From: JAKZRT01 sp965247915
GTDB taxonomy: Bacteria > Pseudomonadota > Alphaproteobacteria > Rhodobacterales > Rhodobacteraceae
Reading direction: 5' to 3'
DNA length: 64,000 nucleotides
NCBI GenBank assembly: GCA_965247915.1
Contig: OZ252048.1
Span: 310,001-374,000 of the forward strand
A model generated the notes under the pieces. It did no database searches and was not told where the DNA came from. It saw only the letters and a program-made list of their open reading frames with translations. A program made the position numbers and the translations under genes. How positions within the stretch are numbered: position 1 is the stretch's first letter; each line of letters opens with the position of its first letter. Positions 51,888 to 60,503 of the stretch are shown here, piece after piece.

Positions 51888-52756
51888 TGCAACGCAAGGG
51901 AATTATTCTGGCCGGCGGATCCGGCACGCGGCTTTATCCGCTGACCATGGCCGTGTCCAAGCAGCTGTTGCCGCTTTATGACAAACCGATGGTCTATTAT
52001 CCGCTCAGCGCGCTGATGCTGTCGGACATCCGCGACATCGCCATCATCACCACGCCCCAAGACCAGGCGCAGTTTCAAAGGCTGATCGGTGATGGCGGGC
52101 AATGGGGGTTGCGCATTACCTGGATCGAACAGCCCTCGCCCGATGGTCTGGCCCAGGCCTATATTCTGGCCGAAGATTATCTGGCTGGCGCGCCTTCGGC
52201 CATGGTTCTGGGGGACAACATATTTTTCGGCCACGGGCTGCCCAAGCTGTTGGCCCGCGCCGATCAGCAGAAGGTTGGTGGCACGGTCTTTGGCTATCGC
52301 GTGGCCGACCCTGAACGCTATGGCGTTATCGACTATGATGGCGATAAAGTGCGCGCAATCATCGAAAAGCCCAAAGTGCCGCCGTCGAATTACGCCGTGA
52401 CCGGGCTCTATTATCTGGATGGTAACGCGCCCGAAATGGCCAGACGGGTCAAGCGCTCGGACCGGGGCGAGTTGGAGATTGCCTCGCTTCTGGAGATGTA
52501 TCTGAAGCGCGGTCTGCTGACCGTCGAGCGGCTTGGGCGGGGCTATGCCTGGCTGGATACCGGCACCCATGCGTCGTTGCTGGATGCCTCGAACTTTGTG
52601 CGCACATTGACACAGCGCCAGGGACTGCAGACCGGATCACCCGACGAGATTGCCTTTGGGCGGGGCTGGATCAGTCGCAGCGATCTGGCGGCAGCGGCCA
52701 AAAGATACGGCAAGAACGACTATGGGCTGTATCTGGAGCAGTTGCTGGACGAATAG
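51887..52756 (+). CDS. rfbA: glucose-1-phosphate thymidylyltransferase
   Basis: 289 aa. Nucleotide-binding ILAGGSGTRLYPLTMAVSKQ, then KPMVYYPLSALMLSDIRDI and DNIFFGHGLPKLLAR, with EKPKVPPSNYAVTGLYYLD. It makes dTDP-glucose from dTTP and glucose-1-phosphate, the first committed step to dTDP-rhamnose. ATG 51887 overlaps the manB stop by one base; aaaagga precedes it. Complete. Confidence 0.94.
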   Translation: MQRKGIILAGGSGTRLYPLTMAVSKQLLPLYDKPMVYYPLSALMLSDIRDIAIITTPQDQAQFQRLIGDGGQWGLRITWIEQPSPDGLAQAYILAEDYLAGAPSAMVLGDNIFFGHGLPKLLARADQQKVGGTVFGYRVADPERYGVIDYDGDKVRAIIEKPKVPPSNYAVTGLYYLDGNAPEMARRVKRSDRGELEIASLLEMYLKRGLLTVERLGRGYAWLDTGTHASLLDASNFVRTLTQRQGLQTGSPDEIAFGRGWISRSDLAAAAKRYGKNDYGLYLEQLLDE

Positions 52757-52771
52757 CCTTTTTGCAAGGCC

Positions 52772-53326
52772 TCAGGCCGCCTTCCATTTTATCGAACATC
52801 CCATGGACGGGATCTGATCGGACGGGCCGTGACCGGTCTCGGCCACCGTTTTCATTGCCTCGTAAAGATCGCGGCGCACGCCCGCCGGTGCTGGCTGGGC
52901 GCGCGAGGCATCGAGCCGTCCGCGATACTGCAGGCCAAGATCGGCGTCGAAGCCGAAAAAATCGGGCGTGCAGACCGCGTCATAGGCGCGCGCCACCGTC
53001 TGGTCTTCGTCGTGCAGATAGGGGAAGGGAAAATGCAGCGCCTCGGCCCAGTTTTTCATTGGCCCGAAATCGTCGCCGGGGTGCGAGGTTGCATCGTTCG
53101 AACAGATGGCCGCCACGCCGACGCCCAGTGCGGCAAGGTCGTTCGCGTCGCGGATCAGGCGGTCGATCACCGCTTTTACATACGGACAATGGTTGCACAT
53201 GAAAACGATCAGCGTGCCATTGCCGCCGCGGATGTCGGCCAGCGACAATGTCCGCCCGTCGGTCGCGCGAAGCGAGAAATCGGGGGCTTTCCAGCCATAG
53301 TCACAAACCGGCGTCGCGGGGGCCAT
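52772..53326 (-). CDS. thioredoxin-fold peroxiredoxin-like protein
   Basis: 184 aa AhpC/TSA-type thioredoxin-fold protein. The redox site is CNHCPYVKA, a CxxC followed by the conserved cis-proline region TPDFFGFDADL; PDFSLRATDGRTLSL starts the fold. No signal peptide, so probably a cytoplasmic thiol peroxidase or disulfide reductase. Convergent with rfbA (gap 15 bases). Exact substrate unknown. Confidence 0.85.
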   Translation of the reverse strand: MAPATPVCDYGWKAPDFSLRATDGRTLSLADIRGGNGTLIVFMCNHCPYVKAVIDRLIRDANDLAALGVGVAAICSNDATSHPGDDFGPMKNWAEALHFPFPYLHDEDQTVARAYDAVCTPDFFGFDADLGLQYRGRLDASRAQPAPAGVRRDLYEAMKTVAETGHGPSDQIPSMGCSIKWKAA

Positions 53327-53492
53327 GATCGCTTTCGTGTTTTGGTGTCCGTCGTTTCATGCTAGACCTCCCCCGCCCCGATGTCATCAGCGGCGGCTCA
53401 AATTTCATTCCCCCGCCCCTGCGATTATGCTGGTGGTGGTTGGCGCTGAAACCGCCTAGTCTTCCAAACGCGCCCCAACCGAGGACCCCCCG
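53327..53492. promoter_or_regulatory. divergent intergenic before the Kef antiporter
   Basis: 166 bases between divergent genes. The best core promoter-like signal on the plus strand is near 53420 (gcgattatgctggtggtgg); not assigned firmly. gaggacc (about 53481) serves as the antiporter ribosome binding site. Confidence 0.35.
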
Positions 53493-55382
53493 ATGATCGA
53501 CACTCTGTTGCTGATGTTCATCTTTCTGGTGGCCGGCGTGATATCGGTGCCCCTGGCGTCGCGCTTTGGCCTCGGGTCGGTTCTGGGCTATCTGATCGCT
53601 GGAATTTTGATCAGCCCGATCCTGGCAATATTGAACGTTGATGTCGTCGCGATCCAGCATTTCGCCGAATTCGGCGTCGTCATGATGCTGTTTCTTGTTG
53701 GCCTCGAACTGGAACCCAAGATGCTTTGGGAAATGCGCGCGCGGCTTTTGGGTCTGGGCGGTGCCCAGGTGGCTGGAACTGCGGCCATCGTTACGGCGGC
53801 GGTGATGGCGCTTGGGCAGCCATGGACCATCGCTGTGGCCATTGGCCTGGTGATGGCGTTGTCATCGACGGCAATCGTCCTGCAAACGCTGAACGAAAAG
53901 GGCCTGATGAAAAGCGACGGCGGACAGTCGGCATTTTCGGTGCTCTTGTTTCAGGACATTGCCGTCATCCCGATGCTGGCGCTGATCCCGCTTTTGGCGA
54001 TGCCCGAGCTGATGGGCCATCTGCCTGCCGCCGATGCAGACCATGGCGCCCAGGGCAGCGGGCTTAGCTTGGTTGAAGGACTGAACGGATGGCAGACAGC
54101 GCTCGTGACAGTGGCCGCCGTTGCGGTGGTCATTCTGGGGGGTAATTACCTGACCGGCCCGATCTTTCGGTTCATCGCCCAGGCCCGGTTACGCGAGCTT
54201 TTCACCGCCACTGCGTTGATGGGGGTTGTCGGGATCGCGCTTCTGATGTCGCTGGTCGGGCTGTCGCCGGCGCTTGGCACTTTCCTGGCTGGCGTGGTTC
54301 TGGCCAACAGCGAATACCGGCACGAGCTGGAAAGCGATATCGACCCGTTCAAAGGGCTACTGTTGGGTCTCTTTTTCATGACCGTTGGCGCGGCCATCAA
54401 CTTTGCGCTGCTGTTCGAGAACTTTTTTAACATTCTGGCGCTCACGTTTGGACTGATCGTGATCAAAGTTTCGGTGCTTTTGGTTGTTGGGCGGGTCTTC
54501 AAGCTGATCGAGGGCGACAAGTGGCTGTTCGCGCTTGGGCTGGCGCAGGCTGGTGAGTTTGGTTTTGTCCTGCTGTCCTTCACCGTCGCCAACTCGGTGA
54601 TACCGGCCAGCGTCGCCGATCAGCTTTTGCTGGTGGTGGCCCTTTCGATGCTGCTGACACCGGCGCTGTTCATTCTCTACGACCGGTTGATCGCCCGCCA
54701 TTATTCGAGCCAACAGGAACGCGAGGCCGACGAGATCGAGCCGACCGGCAATGTCATCATCGCCGGCCACGGGCGCATGGGCGGCATGGTCAACCGGATG
54801 ATGCGCGGCGCCGGCATTCCGACTACGGTCATCGACTATAGCTCAGCGCAATTGCAGATGCTCAAAACGCTTGGCATCCATGTTTATTATGGCGATGCAA
54901 CGCGACCCGATCTGCTGCACTCGGCGGGCATTTCCGAGGCAAAATTATTCGTCATCGCCATCGACGATCGCGAACAGATCACCGAATTGACCCGCTATGC
55001 GGTCAAGAATTACCCGCATCTGCATGTTATCTCCCGTGCCGTCGACCGGAACCATGTCTACGAGCTTTGGGCCGCAGGCTGCCGCGACATCATCCGCGAA
55101 AACTACGACAGTTCGGTGCGGATGGGCCGGTCGGCGTTTGAGGCCACCGGAATGTCGAAGGCCGAAGCGCAGATGATAGCGGATGAATTCGAAAACGTGG
55201 ACCGTGCCACGATGCGCGAACTTGCAGGTCTGTATGATCTGAACATTCCTGCCGCCGAAAACCAACCCTATATCAAACGGGTGCGCGAGCTGGTGGCCGA
55301 ATGGGAAGGACAGCTGAGCATTCGCGTGAAGCAAAAAGCCAAGGCTGAGGCCGCCGAGATCGAACAGGAAGCCGAGGCCTAA
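53493..55382 (+). CDS. Kef-type monovalent cation/proton antiporter
   Basis: 629 aa CPA2-family antiporter: about 12 hydrophobic helices (LLLMFIFLVAGVISVPLASR, FAEFGVVMMLFLVGLELEP, LGTFLAGVVLANSEYRHEL), then a cytoplasmic RCK/TrkA-N domain with NAD-binding NVIIAGHGRMGGMVNRMM near residue 430. It exchanges K+ for H+ (KefB/KefC/YbaL type) and may respond to glutathione or redox state. The C-terminus is a charged helix. No KefF/KefG-type partner is next to it. Confidence 0.92.
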   Translation: MIDTLLLMFIFLVAGVISVPLASRFGLGSVLGYLIAGILISPILAILNVDVVAIQHFAEFGVVMMLFLVGLELEPKMLWEMRARLLGLGGAQVAGTAAIVTAAVMALGQPWTIAVAIGLVMALSSTAIVLQTLNEKGLMKSDGGQSAFSVLLFQDIAVIPMLALIPLLAMPELMGHLPAADADHGAQGSGLSLVEGLNGWQTALVTVAAVAVVILGGNYLTGPIFRFIAQARLRELFTATALMGVVGIALLMSLVGLSPALGTFLAGVVLANSEYRHELESDIDPFKGLLLGLFFMTVGAAINFALLFENFFNILALTFGLIVIKVSVLLVVGRVFKLIEGDKWLFALGLAQAGEFGFVLLSFTVANSVIPASVADQLLLVVALSMLLTPALFILYDRLIARHYSSQQEREADEIEPTGNVIIAGHGRMGGMVNRMMRGAGIPTTVIDYSSAQLQMLKTLGIHVYYGDATRPDLLHSAGISEAKLFVIAIDDREQITELTRYAVKNYPHLHVISRAVDRNHVYELWAAGCRDIIRENYDSSVRMGRSAFEATGMSKAEAQMIADEFENVDRATMRELAGLYDLNIPAAENQPYIKRVRELVAEWEGQLSIRVKQKAKAEAAEIEQEAEA

Positions 55383-55446
55383 GAATCCGTTGTCCCCGGC
55401 CAGATCGGTATCAGCGCTGACAGGCCCGGCGTATTCGATGCCGTGG

Positions 55447-56127
55447 TCATGGCCTGCCGCGTTGGTGATAGTCGCTGAATTCAATGCCTTCAATGAGCCC
55501 CAGCAACGGGCCGATCCCGTGGTGCGCGTCGAATATTCCGCGCACCAGCATTTCTCCGGCGACATAGACAAGCACCAATAGCCCCAGCCACGAAATCCAA
55601 GGATAGCGGGTCAGAAGTTTCATGATCAACGTGGCCGCACAGGCCATGAGGATAATCGCCAGGCCCAGGCCGAAGACCAGCAATCTGGTATTGCCATCGG
55701 CAATGGCGGCAACGGCAAGAACGTTGTCCAGCGACATCGACACATCGGCCAGCGCGATCGTCCAAAGCGCCGCCCCAAGCGTGCGCCGCGGTGGGCCGGT
55801 GTACCCGCCAAGCGGGTCGCGCGCCGTTTCCAGCGCCATTTCGGCCTGGTGCCCGGTGCTTTGCCGGATCGCGTGGTAGAGCCGCCAGCACACCCAGGTC
55901 AACAGGATGCCGCCCAGAAACAGGATGCCCGGAACGCCGAGCAGTTCGGTCGCGATCACCGCAAAAGCGATCCTGAGCAAGGCCGCGATCAGCATGCCGA
56001 AAAATATCGCTTTGGCGCGCAGTCCCGGCGACAGGCTGGCCGCCGCCATGCCGATGATCAGCGCATTGTCGCCCGACAGGATCAGGTCGGCCATGATGAT
56101 CGCGCCAGCGTCGAAGATTAGGTCCAC
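55447..56127 (-). CDS. TerC/YjbE-family membrane protein
   Basis: About 226 aa with seven hydrophobic helices (IIMADLILSGDNALIIGMAA, ILFLGGILLTWVCWRLYHAI, DVSMSLDNVLAVAAIADG). The paired Asp motifs LSGDNAL and MSLDNVLAV are the metal-transport signature of the TerC/Alx group, linked to manganese export. A short cytoplasmic loop lies in the middle. GTG 56127 is chosen (the open frame runs to 56169 but the extra codons are basic and non-hydrophobic); start is uncertain. Confidence 0.83.
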   Translation of the reverse strand: MDLIFDAGAIIMADLILSGDNALIIGMAAASLSPGLRAKAIFFGMLIAALLRIAFAVIATELLGVPGILFLGGILLTWVCWRLYHAIRQSTGHQAEMALETARDPLGGYTGPPRRTLGAALWTIALADVSMSLDNVLAVAAIADGNTRLLVFGLGLAIILMACAATLIMKLLTRYPWISWLGLLVLVYVAGEMLVRGIFDAHHGIGPLLGLIEGIEFSDYHQRGRP

Positions 56128-56288
56128 GGGGTCAACATGCCTTCCGCATCTCGGGCCGGGCGCCGCCAAGTTTCGACGCTCTCGCCTTGGTGCCCACCAA
56201 GATCATAATCCTTGCGCCTTTGCCATTGAATATTGAGGGCGCGGGTGGCTTCTTACCCTTCGCGGCGTTCCACTGGTATAGATGGGCC

Positions 56289-57542
56289 ATGCCTGCGCTC
56301 TGCCGCGATTGCCTGACCATTTTCGACCCGGCCCCCCGGTGCCCGGCCTGCGGCGGGCCGCGGGTGCTGGAGCATGCCGAGCTGACGACGCTGTCGGTGG
56401 CGCATATGGATTGCGACGCCTTCTACGCCTCGGTCGAAAAGCGCGACAATCCCGCGCTGGCCGAAAAGCCGGTGATCATCGGCGGCGGAAAGCGCGGGGT
56501 GGTGTCGACCGCCTGTTATGTCGCGCGCATCAAGGGGGTGCGGTCGGCGATGCCGATGTTTCAGGCGCTGAAGCTGTGCCCCGAGGCGGTGGTGATCCGG
56601 CCGCGCATGTCGTTCTATGTGGAGGTTTCCAAGGCCGTGCGGGTGATGATGGCCGAGCTGACACCGGCGGTCGAACCGCTGTCGCTGGACGAGGCCTTCA
56701 TGGACCTAGGCGGCACCGCGCGGCTGCATGGGCGTGCCCCGGCGGTGATGCTGGCCGGGCTTTTGCGGCGGATGGAGGAGGAGCTGGGGATCACTGGGTC
56801 GGTCGGGCTGTCCCACAACAAATTTCTGGCCAAGGTGGCGAGCGATCTGGACAAGCCGCGCGGGTTTCAGGTGATCGGCAAGGCCGAGACCGTGGATTTC
56901 CTGCGCGGTCGCCCGGTGCGGCTGATCTGGGGGGTCGGACCGGCGGCGCGGGCGGGGCTGGACCGGGCCGGGATCAGGACGTTCGGGGATTTGCTGCGGT
57001 GGGACCGCAAGGACCTGGGCGAAAGGTTCGGGCATATGGGGGACCGGCTCTGGCATCTGGCGCGGGGGGAGGATTACCGGCGGGTTTCGCCCAATGCGCC
57101 GGTCAAATCAATCTCGAACGAGACGACGTTTTTCGAGGATACCTCGGATGATGACGTGCTGGACGGGCATATCTGGCGGCTTTCCGAGAAGGTCGCCGGT
57201 CGGGCCAAGGCGAGGGGGATCGTGGGGCGGGTGGTGACGCTGAAATTGAAGCGGGCCAATCATAGCTCGCTGACCCGGCGGGTCAGTTTGAGGGACCCGA
57301 CACAGGTGGCGGACAAGATTTACCGGACCGCGCGGGGGCTGATGGACGGAGTCGGCGAGCAGGGGCCTTACCGGTTGATCGGGGTCGGGATCAGCGATCT
57401 GATGGCGGAAGGTCGGGGCGGCGCCTCGGGTGACCTTTTGGACCCGGACGCGCGGCGCCGGGAGGGGGCCGAACGGGCCACCGACGCGATCCGGGAGAAG
57501 TTCGGCGAGGGGGCGATACTGAAGGGGAGGTCGTTGCGGTGA
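56289..57542 (+). CDS. dinB: DNA polymerase IV with N-terminal zinc ribbon
   Basis: 417 aa Y-family polymerase. A zinc-ribbon precedes the fold (CRDCLTIFDP, RCPACGG). Catalytic blocks: MDCDAFYASVEKRDNP, PLSLDEAFMDLGG and thumb/little-finger KSISNETTFFEDTSDD. It copies damaged templates and extends mismatched ends. ATG 56289 (MPALCRDC) is the family start; the open frame to 56187 is rejected. Upstream of it, a leftward gene begins about 160 bases away. Confidence 0.94.
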   Translation: MPALCRDCLTIFDPAPRCPACGGPRVLEHAELTTLSVAHMDCDAFYASVEKRDNPALAEKPVIIGGGKRGVVSTACYVARIKGVRSAMPMFQALKLCPEAVVIRPRMSFYVEVSKAVRVMMAELTPAVEPLSLDEAFMDLGGTARLHGRAPAVMLAGLLRRMEEELGITGSVGLSHNKFLAKVASDLDKPRGFQVIGKAETVDFLRGRPVRLIWGVGPAARAGLDRAGIRTFGDLLRWDRKDLGERFGHMGDRLWHLARGEDYRRVSPNAPVKSISNETTFFEDTSDDDVLDGHIWRLSEKVAGRAKARGIVGRVVTLKLKRANHSSLTRRVSLRDPTQVADKIYRTARGLMDGVGEQGPYRLIGVGISDLMAEGRGGASGDLLDPDARRREGAERATDAIREKFGEGAILKGRSLR

Positions 57543-57697
57543 GGGGGTGCTCAAGGTTGAGCAGGTGGGTAAGTAGTTGGTTTTTTGATGTATTCAAGCC
57601 AATAAAGTGTCTTGGGGGTTGGCGATTCTGGTTGAGAGAAATATGCTAGGAGAAATGCAATGAGTGGGCTAGACATCGTGCCCAGGCAGCGGGAGAA
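57543..57697. other. gap between dinB and the toxin-antitoxin island
   Basis: 155 bases. GC content falls sharply here. A short palindrome ctcaaggttgag lies at about 57550. The promoter of the following operon should be here (ttgatgtattcaagcc and ggcgattctggttgag regions). Not firmly assigned. Confidence 0.4.
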
Positions 57698-58306
57698 ATG
57701 AGAGCTCTGAATTTGGACGATATATCTCCGCTAGACCCCAGATCACTCGCAAACTACATCTTGGTGGTTCGCAAGCATTTCGGTTATCAAACTACAAATC
57801 TCGAACTCCAAAAGATTGCATACTTTGCGTACGCCAAATATTTAGTCTCGTTCGGCGAAAAGCTTTGCCAAGGCTACTTTGAGGCATGGGACCATGGACC
57901 GGTGCATCCCCACATCTACCGCGAATTTAAGGAATTCCGGGCGGAACCAATAACTCGGCGCGCCGAATCGGTGGACATCATAAGCGGAAAGAAAAGAGTG
58001 GTCCCTCCGCCTACAGACAAAATACGTCGATCCCATATTGCAGAAACGGTTTTGCAGTTGCGGTCGTTAAATGCTTCTCAACTAAGAAAGAAGTCACACG
58101 CTCCGGGCGGTCCTTGGCACTCAGTGTGGACGAGTGCCAAAATTAACCTTGCCTCGCAGGTTCTCATACCCGATAATGTTATAAAAGGGGGGTTCAACCG
58201 CCACATCTTGTTGGCGCACCACGATGATTTTTCGGAGGAACTCGACCTTGAAGATCACCCGCCTAAGTTCAACAGAAGTGGCAAACATAGCGACGCTTCC
58301 AATTGA
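57698..58306 (+). CDS. SocA/Panacea-type antitoxin
   Basis: 202 aa. The Panacea (DUF4065) fold is clear: TTNLELQKIAYFAYAKYLVS, GYFEAWDHGPVHPHIYREFK and, in the C-terminal part, HAPGGPWHSVWT. Such proteins neutralise a variety of unrelated toxins encoded next to them; SocA of Caulobacter is a well-known case that also delivers its toxin SocB to ClpXP. Gggaga precedes ATG 57698. The region is AT-richer than the chromosome around it, so it is probably acquired. It overlaps the next gene by about 59 bases. Confidence 0.8.
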   Translation: MRALNLDDISPLDPRSLANYILVVRKHFGYQTTNLELQKIAYFAYAKYLVSFGEKLCQGYFEAWDHGPVHPHIYREFKEFRAEPITRRAESVDIISGKKRVVPPPTDKIRRSHIAETVLQLRSLNASQLRKKSHAPGGPWHSVWTSAKINLASQVLIPDNVIKGGFNRHILLAHHDDFSEELDLEDHPPKFNRSGKHSDASN

Positions 58307-58934
58307 GCGCCGTAATTCCGCATTACTGAAAATCGAGAATCCCAGCGTTTGGTGGAATTATTCACCGGTTGTAAATGCGCTGCCGAAAATTCTTTTGGCG
58401 TCGTCTCCACTTTTCGGCGATTTGCAAAGCGGTGACGACAATGTACTCGTTCAGTCGATCGTAAGGGAATGCAAATCTGGGGTCGCTCAATCGAATGCTT
58501 GCGAAGGTGTAGCCCGCGCCCTTATCGACTGGCGCAATGAAAATTCGGTTGTCGGCCGCATAGTGCGGAGCGAGCCACTCCGGCTGACTGTTGATACATT
58601 GAGGTACTGCTCTGATGTTGTCGCGGTCATTGATGCGCAGGCCTATGTGCTTAATTTGGACCCACGCTCGAAGATGACACTTTCAGCAGGCGGGAAAGAA
58701 TTTATCAAATCCCTGATTCATCACACTGCGCTCATAGGTGATCTTCGTGATGCCAGGGCAGCTCTGCTGGCCACTCGTTCAATTGGCGATGGGAATCGAG
58801 TGGCCAAATTCGAAGTCTTGGATGGAGAGCCATTTTACAGCCTCGATGATATTCTCTCACGCATTAATGAGACATATTCAATCTGGGAACTGATCCTCCG
58901 AAACAGAAGGGACGCGGCGGCCAAAGATGGTTGA
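58248..58934 (+). CDS. toxin-like partner of the SocA/Panacea protein, unrecognised
   Basis: 228 aa. The TTG at 58248 is preferred: cggagga lies 9 bases upstream, whereas ATG 58224 has no ribosome binding site; both are inside the antitoxin gene, so the two are translationally coupled. The sequence has no motif I recognise: mostly helical, with LPIERRNSALLKIENPSVWW near the start and IDAQAYVLNLDPRSKMTLSA in the middle. Size and position match the toxin of SocAB (SocB blocks the sliding clamp), but I could not confirm homology. It may be a different toxin. Confidence 0.65.
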   Translation: MKITRLSSTEVANIATLPIERRNSALLKIENPSVWWNYSPVVNALPKILLASSPLFGDLQSGDDNVLVQSIVRECKSGVAQSNACEGVARALIDWRNENSVVGRIVRSEPLRLTVDTLRYCSDVVAVIDAQAYVLNLDPRSKMTLSAGGKEFIKSLIHHTALIGDLRDARAALLATRSIGDGNRVAKFEVLDGEPFYSLDDILSRINETYSIWELILRNRRDAAAKDG

Positions 58935-59406
58935 CGCGCACGAGAAAGCGTAGGGGCATTTCAGCTTTCTGATCTCTGTAACATCACATTTTGGACGATG
59001 CGCATGAATGCGCACCCTCCGGCGGTGGAAGAGCTATGGGTTGGGTGGCGGGCTGAAACCCGCTCTACGGTGGTTGGCTTGAGGTGGAGCATCGCGGCCC
59101 CGTGTGGACTCATGAACTGAGCCGGGCGTGGGTCTGCCCGTGGGGTGGCGCTGCGACCTTTGGGCGGCGTGCTTTATGGTGGCAACGTACTTTTTCCATT
59201 TCTGGTGCGCGGGATGGCAGACAAAGCGCCAGCCCGCCGGGACGGGCAGGCGCTCGCCCGGCGCCTTCGGCTTGGGTCCGGGCGGAGGGTGGAAAGCGGC
59301 GCGGTCGGTTTGGGGCCTCTCCCCCATCCCCTCTCCGGGACGGAGAGGGGATGGGGGAGAGGCAAGCGGGGCTCGCAAGTCCCCGGCTCGGGGGCCGGGG
59401 CGGGGA
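58935..59406. other. gene-free stretch with inverted repeats
   Basis: 472 bases. A 7-bp stem agaaagc/gctttct (about 58943-58970) may end the toxin transcript. gggctgaaacccgctctacgg (about 59051) resembles a short REP-type hairpin common in Rhodobacterales. A perfect 23-bp inverted repeat lies at 59315-59363. No gene is supported; the open frames here on both strands are side effects of high GC. Confidence 0.5.
59315..59363. repeat. perfect 23-bp inverted repeat (REP/terminator)
   Basis: Arms of 23 bp (gcctctcccccatcccctct... and its exact complement) around a 3-base loop gga. Sits between the toxin operon and the 3' end of the leftward ParB-like gene. The stem contains a C-rich strand paired with a G-rich strand, the composition of dispersed repeat/terminator units in GC-rich proteobacteria. 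Confidence 0.75.
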
Positions 59407-60261
59407 TTATTCGGGCAGGAATACCCGTTCGATCTCGTCGATGATCTCAGCCGTCAGGGCGCTGGTGGCGCGGCGGCCGGTGATGTGGAGAAGGTAGCCG
59501 GTGGCGGTTTTTTCGCGCCGCAGGGTGAAGCCCTGCGCGGGCCTGGAGATGCGTCTGGGGCGGTGGGGGTTGGTTCGGCCCGAGGGGGCGAGTGTTTCGA
59601 CCTCGTCCACGATCGGTTTGATCAGGTCCCACTGGGCGCGGTGGTCGCGGGCGCGGCTTTGGTCGAGGGCGGTTTCCACGATGTCCGCCCAGCCGTATTT
59701 GATGGCGGTCGAGATGCGCAAAAGCCGTTGCTGGGATAAGCCCTCGGGGTCGATCAGGACGTGGCCAAGTGCTTCGACCACCTCGGCGATGGCGCGGATG
59801 CGGGCGCGTTTGTTGCGGTCGGCGTGGGGGAAGAGGATGGTGATCGCGGCGTCCAGGGTCTCGATGCCCTCGGTGCCGACCGCGCGGTGGGCGATGGCGC
59901 TGCGTTCCCAGGCGCTGAGGTTGGCGCGGATGTCGTTCTCAGCCACCATCAGCGCCATGGCCTGCGCCGGGCCGGCGGGGGTGCGCAGGGTGGCCTCGAT
60001 GGTGCTGAATTTCTCAAGCTGGGTGGTCTCAAAAAGCCGGCGGAAAGCGGTGAGGCGGCGCAGGCCCGAGATCAGGCCGTAGCCGTCGCCAAACGCGTAG
60101 ACTTCGATCGGGGTGCGCAGGCCGGTGGCGGCGATCGAGCGTTCGAGCTCGGTGAGTGCGCCCGCGTCGATGAGGGTGCGGTCGCGCGGCAGGACGTCGG
60201 CGTCGATCTGGTCGAGGGGGATACGCATGGGCGGCAATGTGCCGGGCACCGGTAAAACCAT
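59407..60261 (-). CDS. ParB-like nuclease-domain protein
   Basis: 284 aa. ParB N-terminal (CTP-binding) domain: IPLDQIDADVLPRDRT, ALTELERSIAATGLRTPIEV and GYGLISGLRRLTAFRRL with the GERRxxA-like arginine patch. A helical centromere-binding-like region follows (AWERSAIAHRAVG), then a C-terminal segment. No parA or origin is next to it, so it is an orphan, probably a gene regulator or nuclease-type ParB relative rather than the chromosome partition protein. ATG 60261 gives MVLPVPGTLPPMRI; start at 60228 is possible. Confidence 0.8.
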   Translation of the reverse strand: MVLPVPGTLPPMRIPLDQIDADVLPRDRTLIDAGALTELERSIAATGLRTPIEVYAFGDGYGLISGLRRLTAFRRLFETTQLEKFSTIEATLRTPAGPAQAMALMVAENDIRANLSAWERSAIAHRAVGTEGIETLDAAITILFPHADRNKRARIRAIAEVVEALGHVLIDPEGLSQQRLLRISTAIKYGWADIVETALDQSRARDHRAQWDLIKPIVDEVETLAPSGRTNPHRPRRISRPAQGFTLRREKTATGYLLHITGRRATSALTAEIIDEIERVFLPE

Positions 60262-60503
60262 CGTGAAGGCGGCGCGCGGTGGGGGGTGCGCAGGCTGGCC
60301 TGCGGCATCCAGTCCCTGTGGGCGCTAACAGGCTTGTCATTAATTGAACAAGCGTTTTATAAATTGCCCGCCGATCGGGCATGGCTGTTTACTTGGGGAC
60401 CGGGCTGGGATTTAGTCGCCGTGTCCGCGGGGCAGCAAATTTCCGGGGGCAGCGGCAGCGCGTAAGGGGGGAGGCCCGGACGCCAGACCGGTGGGAGGAT
60501 ACC
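60262..60503. promoter_or_regulatory. divergent intergenic before the acyl-CoA ligase
   Basis: 242 bases between the leftward ParB-like gene and the rightward ligase. The AT-rich core cttgtcattaattgaacaag (60331-60350) is a strong dyad: cttgt...acaag with tcattaattga in the middle; it is a likely operator or promoter. gggagga precedes the ligase GTG. Confidence 0.5.

Noticed and set aside
59407..60503. Replication or partition origin next to the ParB-like gene
   Set aside because: No parA, no DnaA-box cluster and no parS-like repeats; only a single AT-rich dyad.
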